The notes beneath the pieces were generated by a model that saw only the letters and a list, made by a program, of their open reading frames with translations, searched no databases and was not told where the DNA came from. A stretch of 64,000 nucleotides of DNA, taken from Chrysogorgia sp. JL179-B06 (taxonomy: Eukaryota > Cnidaria > Anthozoa > Scleralcyonacea > Chrysogorgiidae). Location of the stretch: NCBI GenBank assembly GCA_035772405.1, contig JAYKKM010000414.1, positions 533,501 through 597,500 of the forward strand, given 5' to 3'. Position numbers and translations under genes: made by a program. Positions 34,807-44,399 of the stretch are shown here, piece after piece. How positions within the stretch are numbered: the first letter of the stretch is position 1; every line of letters starts with the position of its first letter.

Positions 34807-35129
34807 TACTTGTGTGTCATGAGTGATTTATTCACAAAAAATTACAAAACATGCCCAAGTAGTAACAGCTCAGTGGTTAGAAATCCAGTAATAAATCCAG
34901 TAATTATTCCTGAGTTATTTACAGCTTGTATGGCAAAAACTTAACATATTTAAACCCTTTATGTCCCAGGGGTGATCAACAACTAACTTCTCTTGATAAT
35001 ATCAAAGGTTAGCAAAGTGTATGGGTAATGAGAATAAAGGAAATGATCACTAAAGATAAAACTGATACTGGAGATTGCAGGGTTAACAAGAATCTGTATT
35101 TAAACAGTAGTTCAATTTCTTTTCTTTAG

Positions 35130-35342
35130 TGATTTCAGCATCTTCTGACTCGACAGTCAAAGTATGGGATGCAGTGAAAGGATACTGTATGTCAACTCTT
35201 CGTACACACAAGGATTACGTCAAAGCTCTTGCTTACGCAAAAGACAAAGAGATTGTTGCATCTGGTGCTTTGGATAAACAAATTTTTCTCTGGGATGTAA
35301 ACACACTGACTGCTCTGACAGCAACAAATAACACAGTAACCA
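35130..35342 (+). CDS. WDR48: WDR48 exon 3: WD repeats 2 and 3
   Basis: Encodes [20 protein letters not shown], then [20 protein letters not shown] and a block ending [20 protein letters not shown], almost identical to human. The acceptor is ttctttag; the donor a|gtgagt leaves one base that pairs with exon 4 to give Thr. The apparent ORF runs 60 bases past the donor without family similarity. Confidence 0.96.
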
Positions 35343-35444
35343 GTGAGTGCAAGACTGGAAATAATTATTTTTGCTTTACCTGTCAGAAAGAACAGCACAA
35401 ATGAATTTGTAACAGATACACAAAAGATTGTACCTGTCACGGTA

Positions 35445-35960
35445 CACTTTAGTGTAACGTGTCCAAGTTTAACATCTCAAAACGTAGCGTAACGTCTCAC
35501 AACTTAGCGCAATATCTCTAAACTTAGCGCAATGTCTCCAAACTTAGTGTAACGTCTCTTAACGTAGCGTAATGTCTCAAACTTAGCGTCACGTCTTCAG
35601 ACTTAGCGTAACGTCTCACAACTTAGCGCAATGTCTCCAAGTTTAGTGTAACGTCTCTTAACGTAGCGTAATGTCTCGAACTTAGCCTAACGTCTCCAAA
35701 CTTAGCGTAACGTCTCCAAACTTAGCGCAATGTCTCCAAACTTAGTGTAACGTCTCTTAACGTTAGCGTAATGTCTCGAACTTAGCGTAACGTCTCACAA
35801 CTTAACGCAGTGTCTCCAAGTTTAGTGTAACGTCTCCAAACTTATGTAACGTCTCACAACTTAGCGCAATATCTCCAAAGTTAGCGCATTGTCTCCAAAG
35901 TTAACGTAATATCTCCAAATTTAGCGCAATGTCTCAAAGTTTAACGTAATGTCTCTCATC
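35445..35960. repeat. ~20-bp minisatellite in WDR48 intron 3
   Basis: About 25 diverged units of ACTTAGCGTAACGTCTCCAA. Units vary in length by a few bases, so it is not a coding repeat. Confidence 0.9.
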
Positions 35961-36631
35961 TGAGATTGTACAACACAAAATTTAAACGCAGTCCATTCAA
36001 CACAAACAGTTGAGTATAATCTTCGGACAAGATGAGCATTGAACAAAATGACAGACATAATTAATATTGTAACTGTCAATTCTCTAGAAATAGGATATTT
36101 GTACCGGACAATGTCCGTGACCGGCCGCTAATATCCAGGCTTGAGTGAGTGTTACTGGACTTTTAGGGACCATGAGGGATGGTCCTTCAGTACTGGGACT
36201 TTGAAACCCATGAAGGATAACCGTTTATATTGGACCTCTTGGGACCTTCTGGACTTATCCTTACCAATAGCAGTGGACCTGAGATGGAGAACTGTTCAGA
36301 TATAACTGATAGGATTTATCCAATATACCTTACTATATCTTACTATATCTAGTAATAATTATATATTAATAATTTATATTCAAAACCACTGCATTCTGAT
36401 TTCTTGAAAGCAGTGCTATTTTATCGTTTGCACTCCATTGCAATTAACATTCTCAAACTCATCAATAATTCATCAAACCAAAAACATTAATGTTTTTTTT
36501 AAAGAAATTAATGTTTAATTAGTGTTTTGAAACCGGAGGAAGATCCATCGCTGATCACGTGATGACGTTTTGAAATATTTCAATGTCCTAGGACTTTGAA
36601 AATATGTAAATTACTATGTTTGAGAAGTCAG

Positions 36632-36768
36632 TTCAAACACTCGACGTCGGACTTTACCGGGATTTCAAAGCCCTCGTGCATTAAAAATGTTCGCCTTTGG
36701 CTCTCATTTTCAATAGGCACTCGGACTTTGAAATCCCGGTAAAGTCCTCCATCTCGTGTTTGAACTAT
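36632..36768. repeat. Palindrome upstream of WDR48 exon 4
   Basis: GTTCAAACACTCGACGTCGG and CGGACTTTACCGGGATTTCA recur inverted at 36722-36768. It ends about 100 bp before the exon 4 acceptor. Confidence 0.65.
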
Positions 36769-36868
36769 TACATAAAACTGCACTACATCCCTTGCAATTT
36801 GGCTCCTTTTATCTGAGTAACTTTATTCCAATTTGCCAATTCTATTATTTTGTTTTATACTCTCAAAG

Positions 36869-36957
36869 CTTCTTCTCTGAGTGGCCAGAAAGATTCCATT
36901 TACAGTTTAGCAATGAATCAGTCTGGAACAATTTTGGTATCAGGTTCAACAGAAAAG
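36869..36957 (+). CDS. WDR48: WDR48 exon 4
   Basis: Encodes [20 protein letters not shown] then ILVSGSTEK, matching human '[29 protein letters not shown]'. The acceptor is tctcaaag and the donor aaag|gtaaac, phase 0. It follows the ~0.5 kb minisatellite of intron 3. Confidence 0.95.
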
Positions 36958-37292
36958 GTAAACGAAAGATAATTAAGACATTAAATGGTTCACCTTATAC
37001 GGTGCGCTGATTGGTTGCTTTCGGACCGGTAAGTTTAGGCGGGAAAATTTCTGAGTTGATTTGAATGAAAATATATTTTATATCTAAAAGCATTAAAAGC
37101 ATTGCAAATGAATGAAGTTAAGAAGTCAGGTAAACGACAATGTCTGAAGACGAAAACTGCGTTTAAAACATAGAAGAAAATTAACCAAAGACCATATAAT
37201 ACATTTCTTATTAACCTGTACGGGAAACGTCAGGCAAACTATCTTCCCAATTTCAATCCTATGAAAACACTTTTTTATATTTATTATTAAAG

Positions 37293-37394
37293 GCTTTACG
37301 AGTTTGGGATCCTCGGACGTGCGAGAAAACAATGAAACTAAGAGGTCACATGGATAATGTCAAAACTGTGGTTTTAAACGCAGAGGGAACGCAG
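37293..37394 (+). CDS. WDR48: WDR48 exon 5
   Basis: Thirty-four codons: [20 protein letters not shown] then [14 protein letters not shown], the counterpart of human '[34 protein letters not shown]'. The acceptor is attattaaag and the donor cag|gttggt. Phase 0 at both ends. Confidence 0.95.
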
Positions 37395-37553
37395 GTTGGT
37401 ATTTCTTGGTGGTGATATTGAGCAGTGCTCTCTTTAGTACTGTTTAATGAACACTGTGATGAAAGTTTTTAAACATCTCCTCACAAGCATGCCTGCATTT
37501 TATACAAGACTAGTACTTTGTCGTAATAATTTTACGTTTAAATGGGAGTGAGA

Positions 37554-38860
37554 CAGGGCGCGAAATAACGGCCGAACAACGGACAATGTCCGGCCAAATT
37601 GTGGAGCTGTTCGGTCAAACTTTCACCTTGCCGGTCATTTTTACCGGTCACATTATGACATTAAAGTTCCTATGCAACGAAATTTCCAAATTGGAAATAA
37701 TAACATTGAAGTAATATTTGGTATCGCTTCTTTCGACTGTGAAAGTTTTAGTACGAACAATTAAATGGAAGTATGTTTATTTAGCGTTTGAAGACTGCGC
37801 TTTTCCCCTAAAAATTGAGACATCATTAAAATAGTTGGCATACTTGCACAACTAATGACATCACTCGACCCAGACCTCAAATTTTGATATATAAATAGAA
37901 TATAAAGGGATTTTGTCGTTCATTTTGTGGTTAGAAACTTCGAAGTTCATAAATGAGCTTTTCACGAATATGTTTTAGTTGTCGAAAATCGACGGTATAC
38001 ATTCTTAATTACTCATAAGACGACTAAGTTGGATACGGCTATTTATAAAACAAATAACGTTACTCGTTTTGAATAAATTTTACACACCCTTCACCCTTGT
38101 GCACACATTCCCACGAGGGTTTAGTTTTCTAAAGGGTGTTTTGAACCGTCTGTTCGATAACAATAAGAATTTATGTAGATCCTAGTGATGTCATAAGTTG
38201 TGGAATAAAATATGTCTCAACGTTTTGAGCCAAAAGCCAGTTTTCAAACGCTAAACAAACATACTTTCACAATCGAAAGCAGTAATCTCAAACTTTACTT
38301 TAATGCCATTTTCTCCAACTTGAAAATTTCGTTGCATAGGCACTTTAAACAAAAGAACAAACTAATTGCTCAAAAGATGAAGTGGAAAACTGTCAAAACC
38401 AGCACTGTTATGTTATGTTTCTTTTAATATATCAATGAAATGACGCGATCACCCGCACGCTTACTGTTCACCGATAGTGTTTAGGTTTAGTAGAACTGTC
38501 AATTAATTAAATAAGATTATATTGACACGATACCAGTAAGAAAGAGACAAAATATATCATTACCATTACGTTCTGTTCATGCACACGAACTTGTTTGAAT
38601 TTACTGACGTCAGACGGATTTCATTAATCATTATTCACATTTTCAGTCTTGTATCACGTGTAAACGCAACGGCTAACATAAACTAAAGCGCAATGCATTT
38701 TACGTGAAGGAGTTTACCGATGGCGATATACGGAATTAAGGCTTTTTTCAGGCTTTAGCTGAATATAATTTGTCCGGTCATAAAAGCGGCATGTCCGAGC
38801 TAAAATTAACTTGGCCGGTCATCTTGACCGGTAACCAGCTTGCAGTTATTTTGCGCTCTG
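37554..38860. mobile_element. hAT-like element filling WDR48 intron 5
   Basis: Ends CAGGGCGCGAAATAAC and GTTATTTTGCGCTCTG are inverted. GTGAGA flanks both sides (37548-37553, 38861-38866), shorter than the usual 8 bp. Subterminal GGCCGGTCA motifs and inner inverted blocks (CCTATGCAACGAAATTT) are present. It is 1.3 kb with no transposase left. Confidence 0.6.
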
Positions 38861-38906
38861 GTGAGATGATGTGATACCATTCAAATACCGCTTTCTCTTT
38901 TCGCAG

Positions 38907-39131
38907 TGTCTATCTGGCAGCTCAGATGGTACTGTACGTCTGTGGTCTATTGGTCAACAGAGATGCATCGCAACATTCCGTGTACACGAGCAAGGAGTGT
39001 GGACCATTTGTCCGAACGATTCCTTTACCAACTTTTGCTCAAGTGGAAAGGACCAAAGAGTCATTCTTACTGACTTACGACAAGAAGATAACTCCGTTTT
39101 ATTATTTATCGAGAAGGCACCAGTATTAGCG
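38907..39131 (+). CDS. WDR48: WDR48 exon 6: WD repeats 5 and 6
   Basis: Seventy-five codons beginning [20 protein letters not shown], then [12 protein letters not shown], and ending FIEKAPVLA, as in human. The acceptor is ctcttttcgcag and the donor gcg|gtacat. It begins 46 bp after the right end of a 1.3 kb hAT-like element occupying most of intron 5. Confidence 0.95.
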
Positions 39132-39159
39132 GTACATAATATAAAAAGTATATGATATT

Positions 39160-39356
39160 TAAGAAATAGAAAACATTTTCCGTGTTTACATACAGTTATA
39201 GAAACACGAGTGGAAGTTTGGGAGAACGAGAAATGGCAGTGGGAACAGGAGCCCGCAGGGCGAGTGTTTCCACGCCATTTCGAATTCTCCCAAACTTTTA
39301 CGAGTGTTTTTATAACTGTATGCATTAAACACGGAAAGATGTTTTCTATTTCTTTT
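39160..39356. repeat. Palindrome in WDR48 intron 6
   Basis: AAGAAATAGAAAACAT through GGAAGTTTGGGAGAA is inverted 100 bp on. It starts 29 bp after the exon 6 donor. Confidence 0.7.
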
Positions 39357-39604
39357 ATAAAATAACACTGAGGAAATAAGTAATAAGACTCTTTTATTAA
39401 AATGGTGAAAATATACATTCTCCTTACTCACGCTAGACAACGCGTCGGCTGTTCAAAGCATCCAATCTTCTCGTTTTTCTTATTGGCTGTCACGACTCAC
39501 AGAGCATATTTATCGACATTTTAGCTGTTTGTGAGCAAAGGTTCGTCTTACAGTCCATTTTATAAAAATGACCAACGTTTATTTACAGTCCATTTTATAA
39601 CTAT

Positions 39605-39643
39605 GACCAACGTTTCGACAATCCAATCTAGTGTCTTCATCAG
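39605..39643 (-). ncRNA. Hammerhead-ribozyme-like core motif
   Basis: The minus strand reads CTGATGA, a hairpin with one changed pair (GACACT/ATTGTC), GAAAC, GTTG and GTC. It is the mirror partner of 39851-39890 in the same intron. Confidence 0.33.
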
Positions 39644-39850
39644 GGGTGATCGAACCAACCATGAGATTGCGTAGGAAATATTTAAAATTATTACATCTAA
39701 TCCGCGGCTTATCTATAGCGCCCACGCCCTATTGAATCGCGATGACGGTGGTTTTGATTACCAGAAGCTTATTTGCATCTTGTTAATAGATAACGTCATC
39801 ATCGGTTCTATCAGGTATAAATAGGGATCCTAACTTTACAACGATCACCC

Positions 39851-39890
39851 CTGATGAAGACACTAGATTGGAGTGTCGAAACGTTGGGTC
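39851..39890 (+). ncRNA. Hammerhead-ribozyme-like core motif
   Basis: CTGATGA, a 6-bp hairpin (GACACT/AGTGTC), then GAAAC, GTTGG and GTC: the conserved order of a type I hammerhead with a minimal helix III. Flanking bases do not pair well as helix I, so activity is doubtful. Penelope-like retroelements are known to carry such motifs. Confidence 0.35.
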
Positions 39891-40356
39891 ATGGACAGTA
39901 ACTTTTAAAGTTACGTTCAAAAACTTTTTAAAGCCAGAGTAGCGCCAATTAACTATGTCTGATTGTATATATTCAGGTCCGCACAGAGACTAAAGTGGGC
40001 CCGGGACCAAATATATAGTTTGGGGGCCCCTTGCAAAAATGTCGCATTATTTTACGGATGTAAGGATATTTCAAGTGAAAATGTTTCAGTTTTACATGTC
40101 AAATTTTCGTAAGGACGTAAAAGATGTACAAAATAAGGACAAAATAAATAATCACTAACGCAGAGAAGCAGAAAATACTGTTTCATGAAAAATACTGTTT
40201 GTATGATAATTTCATCTGGGCGGGCCTGTGTATATTACTATTAACGTCCAAGTTGTCGCGCAACAAACTCCGTGTTGCAACTAGCGGCCAAATATTGCTA
40301 AAAATTGAAGTCACCTGCAAAGTTCTTACGATTTTGTTTTTATTTTATTGTTTTAG

Positions 40357-40422
40357 CTTCAGTTATGTCAGGATTCCAAATCACTTTGGGTGGCTACTTC
40401 AAATGCGGACCTAAAACGTTGG
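40357..40422 (+). CDS. WDR48: WDR48 exon 7 (short)
   Basis: Twenty-two codons: LQLCQDSKSLWVATSNADLK then RW, matching human '[25 protein letters not shown]'. The acceptor is attgttttag and the donor tgg|gtaata, phase 0 at both ends. It is too short for ordinary ORF searches and was recognised by the Trp-Val-Ala-Thr core and by phase. Confidence 0.9.
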
Positions 40423-40740
40423 GTAATAACACTTAGATTGACAAATAAGATCTCAAACTAACCGCATATAGTATAGCTTTACTGATAGTCAAGAATATAA
40501 TGAAGAAAACGACGTTTTGGACGATGTGTTGGCCTTTATCTGGTCACACTTTGTCTTTATTGGTCTCCAAACATTTCTTATGGTACTAGTTGGGAGAAGT
40601 TATTTTAAAAACATGTCAATTTATCTTTGGTGATCATTTCCTTTATTCTCATTACCTCTATGCTTGGTTAACCATTGGTATAGTTAGGAGAAGTTAGTTG
40701 CTGATCATTCTTGGGGTATAGAGTGTTAACTCTAGATTTT

Positions 40741-41280
40741 TCAGTGTTCTCCCAACTTCCCAAGTGCTCTCCCAACTTCCCAAGTGCTCTCCCAACTTCC
40801 CAAGTGTTCTCCCAACTTCCCAAGTGTTCTCCCAACTTCCCAAGTATTCTTCCAACTTCCCAAGTGTTCTCCCAACTTCCCAAGTGTTCTCCCAACTTCC
40901 CAAGTGTTCTCCCAACTTCCCAAGTGTTCTCCCAACTTCCCAAGTATTCTTCCAACTTCCCAAGTGTTCTCCCAACTTCCCAAGTGTTCTCCCAACTTCC
41001 CAAGTGTTCTCCCAACTTCCCAAGTGTTCTCCCAACTTCCCAAGTGTTCTCCCAACATCCCAAGTGTTCTCCCAACTTTCCAAGTGTTCTCCCAACTTTC
41101 CAAGTGCTCTCCCAACTTCCCAAGTGTTCTCCCAACTTCCCAAGTGTTCTCCCAACTTCTCAAGTGTTCTCCCAACTTCCCAAGTGTTCTCCCAACGTCC
41201 CAAGTGTTCTCCCAACGTCCAAGTGTTCTCCCAACTTCCCAAGCGCTCTCCCAACTTCCCAAGTGCTCTCCCAACTTCAA
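40741..41280. repeat. 20-bp minisatellite, 27 units, in WDR48 intron 7
   Basis: Units of CCCAAGTGTTCTCCCAACTT with very few changes. The 20-bp length shifts frame each unit and closes after three, so several frames on both strands stay open for up to 206 codons. These are artefacts inside an intron. Confidence 0.95.
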
Positions 41281-41507
41281 CTCAATGGGGAATGTCAAAC
41301 CATGTATCATTTCTTTTATAACGTAAAATAAAACACAAAATAATTACAAACAAACTTTATTTCGCGGATTAAAAACAACTTTCTCCTTACGGAATCCGAA
41401 AATTTGGACGTTTCTGATTGGTCGCTTGAAGTTCCCGCGCTTCGAGAAATGGAGCACGGCAGCCAATCAGAAGCGCTGGTTATTTTCAATGTATGTTCTG
41501 TTTTTAG

Positions 41508-41598
41508 CCTATAGTATTAAAGAAGAACAACGAAACGATCCGTTATGACGAAGTGGAACCAACACCAAATTGCCGCCAACCTTTGGATACAATTAAAG
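41508..41598 (+). CDS. WDR48: WDR48 exon 8
   Basis: Encodes PIVLKKNNETIRYDEVEPTP then NCRQPLDTIK, corresponding to the variable human loop 'TLKGIHNFR...CTQPDQVIKG'. The acceptor is ctgtttttag. A second AG lies seven bases on, but only the first keeps phase 0 with exon 7. The donor aaag|gtaggt leaves a G completed in exon 9 to Gly. Conservation is weaker than in the propeller blades, as expected for this loop. Confidence 0.82.
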
Positions 41599-41993
41599 GT
41601 AGGTAGCGAACTCGACCAACGAGCTACAAGTTAGGACTTTGGCGACACGGTTGGCTGTTTCGTTATTGGTCTTTGCCATGAATTCCAGAGAAGAACCTGT
41701 GACCAAATATCTGTCGAAAGTCTATTTCATTAATACTTACCCGCTTAAATCTTTTAATACTAACCCTAATTTTAATACTAATGACTAATTTTAATTTTGT
41801 CCAGTTTTCCGAAAAAGTTTTCTCGGTTGCTTGTCACGGAAAAACATGTCAATTTGTGCCGTACACGCGAGCAAATATACGAGGCTTTACTGTCCTCGGT
41901 TGGGGGCTGATTCAAGTTATTAAGCTGTTTACTATGTGTGTCGAAAGTGGAAGCCACAAGATGTCCTTTGTGTAATATTGTTTTCATACACAG

Positions 41994-42091
41994 GTACCGC
42001 AGGTATTACACGCTACCATGTACTCAACGACAGAAGACATATTCTTACCAAAGATTCAGAAAACGTGGTGAAACTATGGGATGTTCTGAAG
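41994..42091 (+). CDS. WDR48: WDR48 exon 9: last WD repeat
   Basis: Encodes [20 protein letters not shown] then [12 protein letters not shown], matching human '[32 protein letters not shown]'. The acceptor is catacacag and the donor aag|gtttgt. It is followed 80 bp later by the 1.5 kb CAG/ACG array of intron 9. Confidence 0.95.
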
Positions 42092-42171
42092 GTTTGTGTT
42101 CATAACACTCGTTTATTTTTTACCTTGTTTAAATTAAAGGAAACATGTAAAACAGTCCAGTAGCCGTAACA

Positions 42172-43705
42172 GCGGCGGCGCAACAACAACAACAACAGCA
42201 ACAGCAGCAACGACGACAGCAGCAGCAACGACAGCAGCAACGACAGCAGCAACGACAGCAGCAACGTCAGCAACGACGACAGCAGCAACGACGACAGCAG
42301 CAACGACAGCAGCAACGACGACAGCAGCAACGACAGCAGCAACGACAGCAACGACGACAGCAACGACGACAGCAACGACGACAGCAGCAACGACAGCAGC
42401 AACGACGACAGCAGCAACGACGACAGCAGCAACGACGACAGCAGCAACGACAGCAGCAACGACAGCAGCAACGACGACAGCAGCAACGACGACAGCAACG
42501 ACGACAGCAGCAACGACAGCAGCAACGACAGCAGCAACGACGACAGCAGCAACGACGACAGCAGCAACGACGACAGCAGCAACGACGACAGCAGCAACGA
42601 TAGCAGCAACGACAGCAGCAACGACAGCAGCAACGACAGCAGCAACGACGACAGCAGCAACGACGACAGCAGCAACGACGACAGCAGCAACGACAGCAGC
42701 AACGACAGCAGCAACGACAGCAACGACGACAGCAGCAACGACAGCAACGACGACAGCAACGACGACAGCAGCAACGACAGCAGCAACGACAGCAGCAACG
42801 ACGACAGCAGCAACGACGACAGCAGCAACGACGACAGCAGCAACGACGACAGCAGCAACGATAGCAGCAACGACAGCAGCAACGACAGCAGCAACGACAG
42901 CAGCAACGACGACAGCAGCAACGACGACAGCAGCAACGACGACAGCAGCAACGACGTCAGCAACGACGACAGCAGCAACGACGACAGCAGCAACGACGAC
43001 AGCAGCAACGTCAGCAACGACGACAGCAACGACGTCAGCAACGACGACAGCAACGACGACAGCAGCAACGACGACAGCAACGTCAGCAGCGACGACAGCA
43101 ACGACGACAGCAGCAACGACAGCAGCAACGACAGCAGCAACGACAGCAGCAACGTCAGCAACGACGTCAGCAAGACGTCAGCAGCAACGACGACAGCAAC
43201 GACGACAGCAGCAACGACAGCAGCAACGATAGCAGCAACGATAGCAGCAACAGCAACGTCAGCAACAGCAACGTCAGCAACGACGACAGCAGCAACGACG
43301 TCAGCAGCAACGTCAGCAGCAACGTCAGCAACGACGACAGCAGCAACGACAGCAGCAACGTCAGCAACGACGACAGCAGCAACGTCAGCAGCAACGACAG
43401 CAGCAACGTCAGCAACGACGACAGCATCAACGACAGCAGCAACGACAGCATCAACGTCAGCAGCAACGTCAGCAACGACGACAGCAGCAACGTCAGCAGC
43501 AACGACAGCAGCAACGTCAGCAACGACGACAGCAGCAACGTCAGCAGCAACGTCAGCAGCAACGACAGCAACGACGACAGCATCAACGGCAACGACAGCA
43601 GCAACGTCAGCAGCAACGTCAGTAGCAACGACAGCAACGACGACAGCAGCAACGACAGCAGCAACGACAACAGCAGCAACGACGACAGCAGCAACGACGA
43701 CACTT
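42172..43705. repeat. 1.5 kb CAG/ACG trinucleotide-phase array in WDR48 intron 9
   Basis: Mixed 9-, 12- and 15-bp units built from CAG, CAA, CGA and occasionally CGT (CAACGACAGCAG, CAACGACGACAGCAG). Everything stays in a 3-bp register, so frames read Leu/Ser on the minus strand for hundreds of codons. It lies between well-supported exons 9 and 10, so it is intronic. Confidence 0.95.
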
Positions 43706-43801
43706 TAGACATAGTTTGATTCTACTCTGGCACTTTTCATATGTTTTTCCGTTGTTTCATGTTTTGCTTCATTGTTCATGATTAATCCTTTTCGGTTTTA
43801 G

Positions 43802-43909
43802 AATCGCCTGATAGAAACCTTGGGTAATGTGGATTTCGACGAAGAGATCCAGCAAAGATTTCAAAAGATATTTGTACCACATTGGTTTACTGTTGATATC
43901 AAAATAGGA
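43802..43909 (+). CDS. WDR48: WDR48 exon 10
   Basis: Thirty-six codons: NRLIETLGNVDFDEEIQQRF then QKIFVPHWFTVDIKIG, corresponding to human '[36 protein letters not shown]'. This begins the ancillary domain after the propeller, which helps contact the USP partners. The acceptor is ttcggttttag and the donor gga|gtaagt. It begins about 100 bp after the intronic CAG/ACG array ends. Confidence 0.95.
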
Positions 43910-44097
43910 GTAAGTCATACAAACCTGATTGTTCCGTCGACTCAGCACGATTTTGATTCTTTGTCTCACCCGCAGACATGAGTTTGAGTATCATACAACT
44001 TGTACAAAATACTGCATCATGCAACAGGAATTTCCCCGCCAAAACCTTTTTCTCTATACCCCACGTTAAATGTATTTGTGTTTTGGTTTCCTTTTAG

Positions 44098-44194
44098 TTT
44101 TTAACTGTTCATTTGGAGGAAAACGATTGTTTCAATGCGTGGTTGTCCTGCGGCGATGCTGCAGATATAACACCTAAAATTATCGATGGCAAAG
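44098..44194 (+). CDS. WDR48: WDR48 exon 11
   Basis: Encodes FLTVHLEENDCFNAWLSCGD then AADITPKIIDGK, matching human '[22 protein letters not shown]'. The acceptor is ttccttttag and the donor aaag|gtatct. One base is left over. The intron after it is only 96 bp and CT-rich. Confidence 0.93.
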
Positions 44195-44290
44195 GTATCT
44201 CTCTCTTTCTCTCTGTCTCTGTCTTTCTCTTTCTCTCGATCTGCAATTTCTTATTCCACGTTCTAATTTTCTTTTTTTCTTTCCTTGCAG

Positions 44291-44314
44291 CCGCTGTGAC
44301 GCTGTCAAACTACG
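44291..44314 (+). CDS. WDR48: WDR48 exon 12, 24-nt microexon
   Basis: Twenty-four bases between a strong acceptor (tttctttccttgcag) and the donor tacg|gtaatt. It supplies AVTLSNY with split codons at both ends. Including it keeps phase from exon 11 (one base over) to exon 13 (needs one base). Exon 11 could also splice directly to exon 13 in phase, so this may be a cassette microexon. Human WDR48 has a short variable stretch here (SSPDGSDPK). Confidence 0.65.
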
Positions 44315-44399
44315 GTAATTTTCCAATACAACGTATCTTAAAGAGAGTGTACTAAATGACAATCAATTTCAGCTTTGTTTGTTTGTATTTGAAAGCACA

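Larger units (their letters stand above)
39540..39905. mobile_element. Inverted pair of CTGATGA..GAAAC units
   Basis: A ~45 bp block (ATCACCCCTGATGAAGACAC, then a hairpin and TCGAAACGTTGG) occurs at 39605-39655 on the minus strand and 39842-39890 on the plus strand, facing each other across ~190 bp. The left side adds a tandem CAGTCCATTTTATAA..GACCAACGTTT unit. Confidence 0.6.

Noticed and set aside
35445..35960. CRISPR-like array
   Set aside because: Units are contiguous ~20-bp repeats without unique spacers, in an animal intron.
40668..41331. Open frames of 155-206 codons on both strands
   Set aside because: They are produced by a 20-bp tandem repeat inside WDR48 intron 7. Several frames are open on both strands with the same repetitive peptide.
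42100..43712. Leu/Ser-rich frames of 357 and 181 codons on the minus strand
   Set aside because: They come from the CAG/ACG triplet array in WDR48 intron 9. Composition follows the triplets and there is no start context, domain or splice support.
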